Shown: positions 7,634 to 18,610 of the stretch, piece after piece
Layout of the letters: each line of letters starts with the position of its first letter
Numbering within the stretch: position 1 is the stretch's first letter
Assembly (NCBI GenBank): GCA_002329075.1
Contig: DCXR01000024.1
Coordinates: 1 to 24,204, forward strand
From: Candidatus Neomicrothrix sp. UBA2131
GTDB lineage: Bacteria > Actinomycetota > Acidimicrobiia > Acidimicrobiales > MedAcidi-G1
Length of the DNA stretch: 24,204 nt
Reading direction: 5' to 3'
Translations under genes and position numbers: made by a program
Notes under the pieces: model-generated
Told to the model about the DNA's origin: nothing
The model's input: only the letters and a program-made list of their open reading frames with translations
Databases searched by the model: none

Positions 7634-8896
7634 TCAGTCTCCCCCGGAGCGCAGGCCGAGCAGATCATCGGCGAAGCCCGGGTAACTCGTTGCCACAGAC
7701 TCCCAACCGTCGATGGTGGTGGGACCGTCGGCCACCAACGCCGCCACGGCCGCAGCCATGGCGATCCGGTGGTCGTGGTGCGAATCGACGGAGGCGCCGT
7801 GCAGACGCCCGCCTTCCACCACCAGGACATCGCCCTCGGTCCGGGCCGGTATCCCCATCGCCCCCAGGAACTCCTCGACCGTGGCCAGCCGGTCGCTCTC
7901 CTTGACCCGGAGCTCCGCCACGCCCTCGAAACGGGTCTCTCCCCCGGCGCAGGCTGCGGCAACGGCGAGGACCGGAATCTCGTCTACCAACCCCGGCACC
8001 TCGTCGGCGCCCACGACCGTGCCATCGAGGGTGGCGGCACGCACCGTCAGGTCGCCGGTTGCCGGATCGTGGTGCAGGTCGGCGCCCATCCGCTGCAGGA
8101 CGTCCACGAAGCCGTTGCGACCCTGCCCCCGGTAGACGTTCTGGACAACGACCTCGGAGTCGGGGACGATCGACGCTGCCACAGCCCAGAAGGCGGCCTG
8201 CGATGGATCGCCCTCGACATCGTGTTCGAACGGCCGTGGCCTTCCCGGCGCGACACTGACCCGCCCGGGTTCTGCGACGACCTCGACGCCCGTGGCGACG
8301 AACAACTCTTCCGTGTGTGCCCGGGTCGGAGCCGGCTCGACCACCGTCGTGGGCCCGTCAGCGGACAACCCGGCGAACAGGACGCAGCCCTTCACCTGGG
8401 CACTGGCCACCGGCGGCTCGTAGTCGATCCCGGACAGGCCACCGCCCTCGATCGTCAACGGCGCCGACATCGATCCGTCGAACCCGGACACACGGGCGCC
8501 CATCTGCGCCAGCGGAACCAGCACGCGGTCCATGGGGCGCCGTCGGATCGAGGCATCGCCGTCGAGCACCGACCGGAACGGCATCCCGGCGAGCATCCCC
8601 GCCAGCAGGCGGATGCCGGTCCCCGAGTTTCCGACGTCGAGCACGGCACCGGGCTCGTGCAGTCGACCTCCCCTGATCCGCAGGGTCCCGTCGGCACCTT
8701 CGTCCATTTCGGCACCGATCTGCCCGATGATCGACAGCGTGCAGCGGACGTCCCGGCCATCGCTCAACCCACGGATCACGGACGTGCCGTCCGCAAGGGC
8801 CGCCAGCATCAGCACGCGGTGGGAGATCGACTTGTCACCGGGCACGTACACGCTCCCCCGGAGCGGTCCGCCCGGTTCGACAACGAGCACCGACAC
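7634..8896 (-). CDS. aroA: 3-phosphoshikimate 1-carboxyvinyltransferase (EPSP synthase)
   Basis: Joins PEP and shikimate-3-phosphate in the sixth step of the shikimate pathway. A 420-residue two-domain protein with GDKSISHR (20-27, Lys22), GNSGTGIRLLAG (89-100), RRPMDR (119-124), SAQVKG (165-170), catalytic Asp305 (GLVDEIPVL), KESDR (332-336) and DHRIAMA (375-381). The PEP-loop reads GNSGTG rather than the E. coli GNAGTA. The start is GTG 8896, 3 bp after the tyrA stop, with AGGG about 9 bases upstream. Pairing with tyrA puts a common-pathway step and a tyrosine-branch step in one transcript. Confidence 0.97.
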   Translation of the reverse strand: MSVLVVEPGGPLRGSVYVPGDKSISHRVLMLAALADGTSVIRGLSDGRDVRCTLSIIGQIGAEMDEGADGTLRIRGGRLHEPGAVLDVGNSGTGIRLLAGMLAGMPFRSVLDGDASIRRRPMDRVLVPLAQMGARVSGFDGSMSAPLTIEGGGLSGIDYEPPVASAQVKGCVLFAGLSADGPTTVVEPAPTRAHTEELFVATGVEVVAEPGRVSVAPGRPRPFEHDVEGDPSQAAFWAVAASIVPDSEVVVQNVYRGQGRNGFVDVLQRMGADLHHDPATGDLTVRAATLDGTVVGADEVPGLVDEIPVLAVAAACAGGETRFEGVAELRVKESDRLATVEEFLGAMGIPARTEGDVLVVEGGRLHGASVDSHHDHRIAMAAAVAALVADGPTTIDGWESVATSYPGFADDLLGLRSGGD

Positions 8897-8899
8897 GGA

Positions 8900-9967
8900 T
8901 CAGCCCTGCGCCAACGGACGCGAGGTGGGCCGGTAGTCCAGTCCCTCGAGGCCCTCCGTGAGCCGGCCGGCCAGCGGAGCATCCACGATCAGCACGATGA
9001 CACCCCGGTCGCCCTCGGCGGAGTGGGCGATCTCGAGGTCGTAGATGTTGACGTCGAGGTCCGTGGCGAGGGCGGCGACCGAGGCGATCTCGCCCTTGCG
9101 GTCGAGCACCGGAACCCGGACCTCGAGCAGATCGGACGGCGGCGGCGCACCGGTGGGCAGGCTCAACCGCGCCGCACGTGCCGATTCGAGACGTTCGAGC
9201 AGGCACGCCTCGTCGGACTCGACCACCTCCCGTCGCACCTCCCCCAGCGCCCCGATCAGGTCATCGAGAACCCCGGTGATGGCCGTCCGGTTCTCGGCAC
9301 AGATATCGGGCCAGATTCCGGGGTGCCCTGCGGCGATCCTGGTCATGTCCCGAAAGCCACCTGCCGCCAGGCGCAGCACCGCAGAGTGCTCCTCGGACCT
9401 CCGTGCGGCGAGGCCGACCAGCGACGCAGCGGTCAGGTGGGGAACGTGGGAGACGAGGGCGACAAGGGCGTCGTGTCGCTCCGGCGAGAGCGTCACCACC
9501 TCGGCGTCGAGTGACCTCACGACCGAACGCACCCCGGCGAAGGCATCGTCCGCGGTCGCCGCCCCCGGGGTCAGCACCCAGTTGGCCCCGCGAAACATCG
9601 ATGCATCGGCTCCCTCGATGCCATCCTGTTCCGATCCGGCCATCGGGTGGCCACCGACGAACCGTGGGTCATCGACCGCCTCGACGATCGCCGCCTTGAC
9701 ACTGCCCGCGTCTGTCACGAACCCGGCGGGCGAAGCGTCCAGTGCCTCGCCGACCAGTCCGGCGATCATGCCGACCGGGACCGCCACGAAGGTGACCTCG
9801 GCTGCCGGATCCCAGCCGACGGCGTCGAGGGCACCCAACTCGAGCCCACGGGTGCAACACGCCTCGTCGGCATCGACGCCGCTGACGTGCCAACCCGCCT
9901 CCCTCAACGCCATCCCGATCGAACCACCGATCAGGCCGACGCCAACGACCGTGGCCCGCCGGCTCAC
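8900..9967 (-). CDS. tyrA: Prephenate dehydrogenase with C-terminal ACT-like domain
   Basis: Makes 4-hydroxyphenylpyruvate from prephenate with NAD(P) in tyrosine synthesis; arogenate use cannot be excluded. With the GTG start it has 355 residues. The Rossmann motif GVGLIGG is at 9-15, and TDAGSVK, GGHPMAGSE and SHVPHLTA carry the expected active-site residues. An ACT-like domain covers about 283-345, usually a site of amino acid feedback. A TTG at 9982 is an alternative start. I prefer GTG 9967 because GGCGGGA lies about 6 bases upstream and the GTG overlaps the TGA of a 19-codon leader ORF as GTGA. It is the first full gene of the operon. Confidence 0.93.
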   Translation of the reverse strand: MSRRATVVGVGLIGGSIGMALREAGWHVSGVDADEACCTRGLELGALDAVGWDPAAEVTFVAVPVGMIAGLVGEALDASPAGFVTDAGSVKAAIVEAVDDPRFVGGHPMAGSEQDGIEGADASMFRGANWVLTPGAATADDAFAGVRSVVRSLDAEVVTLSPERHDALVALVSHVPHLTAASLVGLAARRSEEHSAVLRLAAGGFRDMTRIAAGHPGIWPDICAENRTAITGVLDDLIGALGEVRREVVESDEACLLERLESARAARLSLPTGAPPPSDLLEVRVPVLDRKGEIASVAALATDLDVNIYDLEIAHSAEGDRGVIVLIVDAPLAGRLTEGLEGLDYRPTSRPLAQG

Positions 9968-10023
9968 CGGACGTCCCGCCAAGGGCGCGCCGGTGCCCGA
10001 AGGGAAGGAGAAGGGCGTGACAT
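9964..10023 (-). CDS. Possible 19-residue leader peptide upstream of tyrA
   Basis: The ATG at 10023 lies 7 bases after a TAGCAT hexamer, the same leaderless layout as other genes here. The ORF runs 19 codons, rich in Arg, Pro and Ser, with one Trp and no Tyr or Phe. It ends in TGA that overlaps the tyrA GTG as GTGA. It could couple tyrA translation to the leaderless start. The lack of aromatic codons other than Trp argues against classical tyrosine attenuation. A 19-codon ORF can arise by chance; the promoter spacing and the exact stop/start overlap are the support. Confidence 0.4.
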   Translation of the reverse strand: MSRPSPSLRAPARPWRDVR

Positions 10024-10030
10024 GCTGCCG

Positions 10031-10036
10031 ATGCTA
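10031..10036 (-). promoter_or_regulatory. Predicted -10 box (TAGCAT) of the tyrA-aroA-cmk-plsC operon
   Basis: TAGCAT on the minus strand ends 7 bases before the leader ATG at 10023. It is the best TANNNT hexamer I found in the rluB-tyrA gap. No -35 box is recognisable. Confidence 0.45.
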
Positions 10037-10038
10037 CC

Positions 10039-10061
10039 GGCCGGCCCTTCTGCGGGCCGCC
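10039..10061 (-). terminator. GC-rich hairpin downstream of rluB
   Basis: GGCCGGCCC (10039-10047) pairs with GGGCCGCC (10054-10061) across a 6-base loop with one bulged base. It begins 3 bp beyond the rluB stop. No T-tract follows on the minus strand, so it is a weak terminator candidate. It could instead lie within the tyrA promoter region as a regulatory stem. Confidence 0.3.
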
Positions 10062-10064
10062 TGC

Positions 10065-10787
10065 TTATGCGTCGGCGACCGCCCGTTCGAGCGCCCTCAG
10101 TTCGTCGGTCTCGAGGTGACGCCACGCGCCGGGTCGGATCGAGCGATCGGACAAGGGTCCGATGCGGGTCCGGACCAGCCGGAGGACCGGGTGTCCGATG
10201 GCTTCGCACATGCGGCGCACCTGTCTGTTGCGGCCCTCGTGGATCACCAGGCGAAGGACGTTCGGCTCGACCGGCGTCACACGCGCCGGAGCGGTGATCC
10301 CGTCGTCGAGTTCGACTCCCTCTCGCAGCAGCCGCAGCCCGGACCGGCTCGGCGAGCCCTCCACGTGCGCCACATACTCCTTCTCGACCCCGTACGAGGG
10401 ATGGGTGATGCGGTTGGCGAGCTCGCCGTCGTTGGTCAACAGGAGGAGCCCCTCGGTGTCGAGGTCGAGGCGCCCCACCGGGAAGACCCGTGGCTCGGCG
10501 GGCACCAGGTCGACCACGACCGGACGCCCCTGGGGATCGTCGGCGGTGGTCACCACACCGGCCGGCTTGTTGAGCAGATAGTGGACGAGTCCCGGCCGGA
10601 TGCCGACCGGTGCACCGTCGACCAGGATGACGGCCGTCTCAGGGTCGACCCGTCGTCCGAGCTGGGCCACCGACCCGTTGACCAGGACCCGGCCGGCGGC
10701 GATGAGGTCGTCGCAGGTGCGACGACTCCCGAAGCCGACCCGGGCCAGCACCTTCTGGAGGCGCACACCCTCGACGCCGGCGTCCAT
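10065..10787 (-). CDS. rluB: RsuA/RluB-family rRNA pseudouridine synthase
   Basis: Converts a uridine in rRNA to pseudouridine, probably in 23S helix 89 as for RluB; RluB, RluE and RluF cannot be separated by eye. It has 240 residues. An S4 RNA-binding domain is at about 7-55 (RLQKVLARVGFGSRR). The catalytic motif GRLDLDTEG is at 105-113 with Asp108 as nucleophile. A conserved HEGRNRQVRRM segment lies near 190-205. The ATG at 10787 is 25 bp after the scpB stop, with a purine-rich GGGAACCGGG stretch between. It is the third gene of scpA-scpB-rluB, a cluster seen across Gram-positive bacteria. Confidence 0.95.
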   Translation of the reverse strand: MDAGVEGVRLQKVLARVGFGSRRTCDDLIAAGRVLVNGSVAQLGRRVDPETAVILVDGAPVGIRPGLVHYLLNKPAGVVTTADDPQGRPVVVDLVPAEPRVFPVGRLDLDTEGLLLLTNDGELANRITHPSYGVEKEYVAHVEGSPSRSGLRLLREGVELDDGITAPARVTPVEPNVLRLVIHEGRNRQVRRMCEAIGHPVLRLVRTRIGPLSDRSIRPGAWRHLETDELRALERAVADA

Positions 10788-10812
10788 CCCGTCCCGGTTC
10801 CCGTCCGGTCGA

Positions 10813-11508
10813 TCAGGCCTCGACGGAGCCGTCGGCACCCAGCACCTCGGCGACCGACGGTTCGTCGTCTCCGACGGGCTCCTCGATCGGTTCACCGTCG
10901 TCGCCCAGGTCGATGTCGCCCCGCAGGCCCCGTTCAAGTGCCTCGACGACCTCAGCACCCGGCACGAACTCGCCCAGCGGTGGCAGGTCGTGCACCGAAT
11001 CGAGGCCGAGGTGTTCGAGGAAGAACGGGGTGGTGCCGAACAGCACGGCGTTGCCGGGGCCGGGGTCACGGGACAGTTCCACGATGTAGCCACGGTGCTG
11101 GAGCGTGCGCATCACACCGTCGACGTCGACGCCGCGTATGGCCGAGACCTGGGCCCTCGACACCGGCTGCTTGTAGGCGACGATCGCCAGCGTCTCGAGG
11201 GCTGCGCTGGTGAGCCGCGAACTCTGGCCCTCGAGCACGAAGCGCTCGACCCAGAGTGCCTGGTCGGGATGGCTCTGGAATCGGAAGCCGCCGGCAACCC
11301 GGACCAGGGCGAACCCGCGTCCATCTTCCTCATAGGCCTCAGCCAGGTCGCCGCAGACTCGCTCGACCTCGTCGGTCGGGACCTCGAGGAGTTGTGCCAG
11401 GAGGTTGGAGGGAACCGGTTCGAGGGCGACCATGAGCATGGCCTCGATGGCCCGACCCACCTCGGTGCCGGCGGCATCAGCCTGATTCACTCCCGACGAT
11501 CCACCCAC
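10813..11508 (-). CDS. scpB: Segregation and condensation protein B
   Basis: ScpB dimers bind the ScpA kleisin and with Smc form the bacterial condensin that compacts and separates chromosomes. The 231-residue protein has two winged-helix domains. The family signature LTSAALETLAIVAYKQPVSR (about 99-118) is clear, followed by the RGVDVDGVMRTLQHRG and LFGTTPFFLEHLGL segments. The C-terminal 50 residues are acidic and probably disordered. GTG 11508 is preceded by GAGGG about 7 bases upstream and lies 3 bp after the scpA stop. A GTG six codons further in is the alternative start. Confidence 0.95.
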   Translation of the reverse strand: MGGSSGVNQADAAGTEVGRAIEAMLMVALEPVPSNLLAQLLEVPTDEVERVCGDLAEAYEEDGRGFALVRVAGGFRFQSHPDQALWVERFVLEGQSSRLTSAALETLAIVAYKQPVSRAQVSAIRGVDVDGVMRTLQHRGYIVELSRDPGPGNAVLFGTTPFFLEHLGLDSVHDLPPLGEFVPGAEVVEALERGLRGDIDLGDDGEPIEEPVGDDEPSVAEVLGADGSVEA

Positions 11509-11511
11509 CTC

Positions 11512-12285
11512 TCAGCCCTCGTAGGCGTCGACGAGTTCGACGTCGGCGGTTTCGGCTCCGGGCCTCCACCGGACGTGGATGTCACCGAAGGCGTCGACCT
11601 GGTCTATGTCGATCACACCCTGCTTGTAGAGCTCGAGCACAGCGAGGAACCGGACGACGATCTCCAACTGCTCGTCGAGGTGTCTGGTCATACGACGGAA
11701 GGTCGTCGGACTCGAGGTCGGCAGCGTCGCAACCAGCTCGTTGACGGCGTCGGCGACGCTGACCCGAATCGGAGCGATGTGGAACGTGTCGATGCGTTCG
11801 ACGGTCTTCGGCTCGAGTGCCCGCAGGAAGGCCCTGTGCAGGTCGTCGGGTGTGACGCCCTCGAGCAGGTCCGGGGTCATGTCGATGAAGTGGCCGTCGG
11901 GTCCCATCCGCCGCGGCCTCGAGAGGCACGCCTCGGCGGACAGGCGGCGGAACACGATCGCAGCATCCTTGAACGTCTTGCACTCGAGCAGGCGGGCCAG
12001 CAGGAGGTCCCGTTCCTCCCATGCGGCAAGTTCCTCGTCGAGGTCGAGGTCGCTGTTGCCGGGAAGCAGCCGTCGGGTCTTGAGCTCGACGAGGATCGCA
12101 GCGATCAGCAGGAACTCGGTGGCCACCTCCAGGTCGAGCCCCTCGAGGCGGCCCAACTCGTCGATGAACTCATCGACGATCGTCGCCAACCGGACCTCGT
12201 AGAGCTCCACCTCCTCCTTCAGGATCAGGTGCAGCAACAGGTCGAAGGGGCCCTCGTAGACGGAGGTGGAAACCTTGACGCTCAC
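11512..12285 (-). CDS. scpA: Segregation and condensation protein A (kleisin)
   Basis: ScpA bridges the Smc head domains and binds ScpB. It has 257 residues. The N-terminal helical domain contains the family signature YEGPFDLLLHLILKEEVELYE (from about residue 9). Helices VATEFLLIAAILVELKTRRLLP follow (about 52-73). A C-terminal winged-helix with FLAVLELYKQGVI binds Smc. GTG 12285 was chosen because the kleisin fold begins directly after it and TAGGGT ends 8 bases upstream; there is no good SD. It is divergent from trpS across a 116-bp gap. Confidence 0.95.
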   Translation of the reverse strand: MSVKVSTSVYEGPFDLLLHLILKEEVELYEVRLATIVDEFIDELGRLEGLDLEVATEFLLIAAILVELKTRRLLPGNSDLDLDEELAAWEERDLLLARLLECKTFKDAAIVFRRLSAEACLSRPRRMGPDGHFIDMTPDLLEGVTPDDLHRAFLRALEPKTVERIDTFHIAPIRVSVADAVNELVATLPTSSPTTFRRMTRHLDEQLEIVVRFLAVLELYKQGVIDIDQVDAFGDIHVRWRPGAETADVELVDAYEG

Positions 12286-12293
12286 GGCACAAG

Positions 12294-12299
12294 ACCCTA
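12294..12299 (-). promoter_or_regulatory. Predicted -10 box (TAGGGT) of scpA-scpB-rluB
   Basis: TAGGGT is followed by eight bases (cttgtgcc) and GTG 12285, with no SD between. This is a leaderless layout almost identical to that of ispH. Confidence 0.55.
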
Positions 12300-12388
12300 G
12301 GGAGTCGGCGACAGGCCGCGGTGTATGGGACGAAGCCCGCAATGGGCCGGATCGCACCCTTCTCCCCACCCGACCGCGGACCTCCCGC

Positions 12389-12394
12389 TACCCT
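12389..12394 (+). promoter_or_regulatory. Predicted -10 box (TACCCT) of trpS
   Basis: TACCCT is followed by seven bases (gcccgcc) and ATG 12402. The spacer is pyrimidine-rich and cannot serve as an SD, so a leaderless transcript is likely. Confidence 0.55.
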
Positions 12395-12401
12395 GCCCGC
12401 C

Positions 12402-13382
12402 ATGTCACGCGTCTTCTCCGGCATCAAGCCGTCCGGTTCGGTACACCTCGGGAACCTCCTCGGGGCACTCCGCAACTGGGTGGCCCTCCAGGACCGGGCC
12501 GAGGCCGTCTACTGCGTCGTCGACCTCCACGCCCTCACCGCCCCGCAGGACCCCGCCGAGCTGAGGGCCTCCACGCTGTCGCTGGCCCAGATGCTCATCG
12601 CCGTGGGGCTCGACCCCGACCGCTGCACCCTGTTCGTGCAGAGCCATGTCCACGAGCACTCCGAATGCGCCTGGCTCATGGAGTGCACCGCCGCCTTCGG
12701 CGAGCTGCGCCGCATGACCCAGTTCAAGGACAAGTCCGACCAGGGCGGCTTCGTGTCGGGTGGCCTGTTCACCTACCCCGCACTCCAGGCCGCGGACATC
12801 CTCCTCTACGACACCGACGAGGTCCCGGTCGGCGAGGACCAGCGACAGCACATCGAGCTCACCCGTGACATCGCCGAGCGCTTCAACTCGCGCTACGGCG
12901 ACACCTTCGTGGTTCCCGAGGCGGTCGTGCCGCCGGCCGGTGCCCGCGTCATGGACCTCCAGCAGCCCGACAACAAGATGTCCAAGTCCGAGGACAGCCC
13001 CCAGGGCTCGATCTCGCTGCTCGATGAGCCCGCAGCCATCGAGAAGAAGGTCAAGCGGGCCGTCACCGACAGCGACGGCGAGGTCCGCTTCGACGTGGCG
13101 GCCAAGCCCGGTGTCTCGAACCTGCTCTCGATCCTCGGTGCAGCCACCGGTCGAGAGCCGGACGAGGCCTCCGAGGACATCGACCGCTACGGCGATCTCA
13201 AGGCCGCCACCGCCGAAGCGGTCATCGAGATGCTCAGACCGATCCAGGCCCGCTACCACGAACTGGCCGCCGATCCCGCCGAGACCTCCAGGCTGCTGGC
13301 CGTCGGTGCCGACAAGGCGGCCGAGGTGGCGTCGACGACCCTGGAACGCGCCCGACGCAACATCGGCCTGCTCGGCCGGTAG
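12402..13382 (+). CDS. trpS: Tryptophanyl-tRNA synthetase
   Basis: A class I aminoacyl-tRNA synthetase that charges tRNA-Trp. It has 326 residues. The HIGH-type motif is HLGN at 15-18 and the KMSKS loop is at 192-196. Family segments GLFTYPALQAADILLY (121-136) and VPVGEDQRQHIELTRDIA (141-158) are present. The length is normal for a single-domain bacterial TrpRS. ATG 12402 is preferred over an in-frame ATG 81 bases upstream because the conserved SGIKPSG N-terminus starts here and TACCCT is 7 bases upstream. It converges on the HD gene, and its TAG stop lies in a 9-bp tandem repeat. Confidence 0.97.
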   Translation: MSRVFSGIKPSGSVHLGNLLGALRNWVALQDRAEAVYCVVDLHALTAPQDPAELRASTLSLAQMLIAVGLDPDRCTLFVQSHVHEHSECAWLMECTAAFGELRRMTQFKDKSDQGGFVSGGLFTYPALQAADILLYDTDEVPVGEDQRQHIELTRDIAERFNSRYGDTFVVPEAVVPPAGARVMDLQQPDNKMSKSEDSPQGSISLLDEPAAIEKKVKRAVTDSDGEVRFDVAAKPGVSNLLSILGAATGREPDEASEDIDRYGDLKAATAEAVIEMLRPIQARYHELAADPAETSRLLAVGADKAAEVASTTLERARRNIGLLGR

Positions 13383-13409
13383 GGCCGGTAGGGCCGATAG
13401 GGCCGATCA
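13374..13409. repeat. Four-copy 9-bp tandem repeat at convergent gene ends
   Basis: Two copies of GGCCGGTAG (13374-13382, 13383-13391) are followed by GGCCGATAG (13392-13400) and GGCCGATCA (13401-13409). The first copy contains the trpS TAG stop. The last contains, in reverse, the TGA stop of the HD-domain gene. The unit keeps a stop triplet in phase on the plus strand. It looks like slippage-generated DNA between two gene ends. Confidence 0.85.
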
Positions 13410-13921
13410 GTCGTCGTCGGCGATCCAGAGGGCCTCTGCGATCGGTGCATCCACCGTCCAGCGGGCCCGCGGATGGTGGTGCTCGGCAGCCCAGGCGACC
13501 GTGAGCGGATCGCTACCGGCTGTCGAAAGCAGCGTCGCTCCCTCGGCCGGGTGCCGCAGGTATCTGCCCAGCCGACCGCGGATCCCGGAGCAGGCTGCCC
13601 AGCGTTCGTGCCGTGACGGCGGCGTGACGACACCGATCAGCGTGGCCGCCACCCGTGCACATGTCCCGAACCCGCTGGTGACCTTCCCCACGTCGTGCAG
13701 GAGTGCCGCCGCAAGCACTGAGCGCTGCGCCCCGGCGAACTGCCCATCGACCCTTCGTGCGACATCGACGGCATGTCGGCGGTCTGCAGCCGACATCCGC
13801 TGCCAGAGGTCGGCCTCGCCGACGAGTAGGTGCTGGTGCACCCATGCGGCATCAACCGATGTCACGTCGGCGCGCCGCAGCGAGCCGACGAAACGCCGTG
13901 CCAGGTGGGCCGGCCGCAGCC

Positions 13922-13925
<4 letters not shown>
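13407..13925 (-). CDS. HD-domain hydrolase of unknown substrate
   Basis: A 172-residue protein. HD-superfamily metal ligands are visible: His51 (RRHAVDVARRV), His77-Asp78 with Lys81 (LLHDVGK), and further histidines in LRHPAEGATLL and AEHHHP. This spacing fits a small phosphohydrolase, with some likeness to HD-GYP or HDIG proteins, but the GYP motif is absent. The substrate is unknown. Its ATG overlaps the NUDIX stop (ATGA), so it is the last gene of pyrG-NUDIX-HD. A nucleotide-related role fits the neighbours but is inference only. In the mycobacterial order a XerD-type recombinase gene would be expected in this place. Confidence 0.85.
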
Positions 13926-17013
<3,088 letters not shown>

Positions 17014-17014
<1 letters not shown>

Positions 17015-17823
17015 CAGGCGTGGCCCCCGTCTCCCGAACCGGCCGATGCCACAAGGGCGGCTAGGTCGAACGATGTCGAAACGACACCGACGGTCGCGTG
17101 GACGAGGAACTCGACGTTCCCCTCGGCACCCGTGATCGGCGACACCATGCCGTCCATGATGGCGGCTCCGGCGTCATAAACCGACCGCTGGACCCCGGCG
17201 AGCACGTTCAGCCAGACCTCCGGGTCCCGGATGACCCCCCGGCCACGGTCCGCCTCCTCCCGGCTCGCCTCGAACTGGGGCTTGACCAGGAGCACCATCG
17301 GCGACCCCTCCCCGACCAACGAAACCAGGCTAGGCAGCACCGCCCCCAGCGAAATGAAGGACACGTCGGCGACCAGCAGGTCGAAGGGCGCACCGACCTC
17401 GGCGGGCACCACGCCCCGGACATCGGTCCGCTCGTGGACGGTTACCCGGTCGTCGCCACGCAACCGCTGGTGGAGTTGACCCCGACCCACGTCGATCGCC
17501 ACGACGGATACAGCACCCCGCTGCAGCAGGCAGTCGGTGAAGCCACCTGTACTGGAGCCGACATCCACCGCACGGCGACCGACGACCTCTACCGGGAACC
17601 TGGACAACGCCGCATCCAGTTTCTCGCCACCGCGACCCACGAACCGCTGTGCAGGCTCCGAGACCACGACGGCCTGGGCGGCAGAAACCTGACGCGTCGC
17701 CTTGTCGGCAGGCGCCCCGTCCACGGTGACGCGCCCTGAGAGGATCAGGTCCTGCGCCATGTCCTGACTGTCCACGAGACCCCTTCTCACCATCTCCCGG
17801 TCGAGCCGGCGGCGGACACTCAT
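17014..17823 (-). CDS. tlyA: TlyA family rRNA 2'-O-methyltransferase
   Basis: A 269-residue protein with an N-terminal S4 RNA-binding domain (about 1-55) and an FtsJ/RrmJ-like SAM methyltransferase domain. Visible features are RFVGRGGEKLDAAL (60-73), the SAM-binding loop DVGSSTGGFTD (87-97), ADVSFISL and LVKPQFEA. The mycobacterial enzyme methylates 16S C1409 and 23S C1920, which makes ribosomes sensitive to capreomycin; the same role is inferred here. The older name is hemolysin TlyA. ATG 17823 lies 7 bp after the HAD gene stop. Confidence 0.96.
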
Positions 17824-17830
17824 CGTCGGC

Positions 17831-18574
17831 TCACCCCAGGTACGCCTTCACCAACGATGCAAGGTCGGTCGCCACCCGGTCAGGCTCCGGATCTGTCGGG
17901 AGGTCGGCCTCGGACGTGACGCCGGTCAGGACCAGGGCGAACTCCCATCCCAGGGCCCGTGCGAACAGGCCGTCCGTATCCGGCCTGTCCCCCACGACGA
18001 TGCCCCCCTCGCCGACCCGGTCGAGCACCACGTCGCAGATGGGCCGGTGCGGCTTGCCGGCCACCTCCGGCGTCGCCCCCGTCGCCGCAACGAGCGCCGC
18101 CACGATCGATCCGGCACCCGGCCGGATGCCGTCGTGCGCCGGATAGGTGACGTCCTCGTTGGTGGCCAGGAGCCGCGCACCACCGAGGATCGCCTGAACG
18201 CCCGCCGTGAGCCCCCGGTAGTCGAAGTCCTCGTGGAAGCCGACGACGACCGTGTCGGCAGGTCCTTCGCCGACCACGATCGCCCCAACCGCCTCGAGTT
18301 CCTCCCTGGCTCCGGGGCCACACATGCCGAGAACCACCTCGCCCGACCGCACCATGGCCGCAGCAGCCATCCCCGAGGTGATGACACCGCCACGGGCGTC
18401 GATGCCGTGTCCCAACAACTTGGCCTCGACATCGGCCACCCGGCGGCCGGAGTTGTTGGTGACGAACAGCACCGTCTCCCCGGCGTCCTGCAGCGCAGCC
18501 ACGGCATCGGCAGCGCCGGGAATGTCATCGGTGCCGAGCCACACCACACCGTCGAGGTCGAGTGCCCAGGCCAT
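17831..18574 (-). CDS. HAD-superfamily IIA hydrolase (NagD-like)
   Basis: A 247-residue phosphatase. The HAD nucleophile motif is DLDGVVW (Asp6, Asp8). Motif II is VTNNSG (about 38-43), a NagD-type cap domain occupies the middle, and AGKPH (Lys) and VVGDRPDTD form motifs III and IV. Such proteins dephosphorylate small sugar or nucleotide phosphates; some in this family act on glycerol-3-phosphate or p-nitrophenyl phosphate. The substrate is unknown. It heads HAD-tlyA-nadK, which I recall as equivalent to M. tuberculosis Rv1692-Rv1695. ATG 18574 is 36 bp after the korB stop. Confidence 0.93.
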   Translation of the reverse strand: MAWALDLDGVVWLGTDDIPGAADAVAALQDAGETVLFVTNNSGRRVADVEAKLLGHGIDARGGVITSGMAAAAMVRSGEVVLGMCGPGAREELEAVGAIVVGEGPADTVVVGFHEDFDYRGLTAGVQAILGGARLLATNEDVTYPAHDGIRPGAGSIVAALVAATGATPEVAGKPHRPICDVVLDRVGEGGIVVGDRPDTDGLFARALGWEFALVLTGVTSEADLPTDPEPDRVATDLASLVKAYLG

Positions 18575-18580
18575 GCCCGC

Positions 18581-18586
18581 AGTCTG
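18581..18586 (-). promoter_or_regulatory. Weak -10-like hexamer (CAGACT) before the HAD gene
   Basis: CAGACT differs from TANNNT at its first base and ends 6 bases before ATG 18574. The gene may instead be read through from korAB; the gap is only 36 bp. Confidence 0.25.
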
Positions 18587-18610
18587 ACGCCCGGCGATCG
18601 GAAAGCGGCG

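Noticed and set aside
6935..9514. Plus-strand open frame of 859 codons opposite cmk, aroA and tyrA
   Set aside because: It is the antisense shadow of recognised enzymes in GC-rich DNA; its translation is Arg/Ser/Pro/Thr-rich and shows no family motif.
10788..11093. 102-residue N-terminal extension of RluB
   Set aside because: It overlaps scpB in another frame; the S4 domain starts right after ATG 10787.
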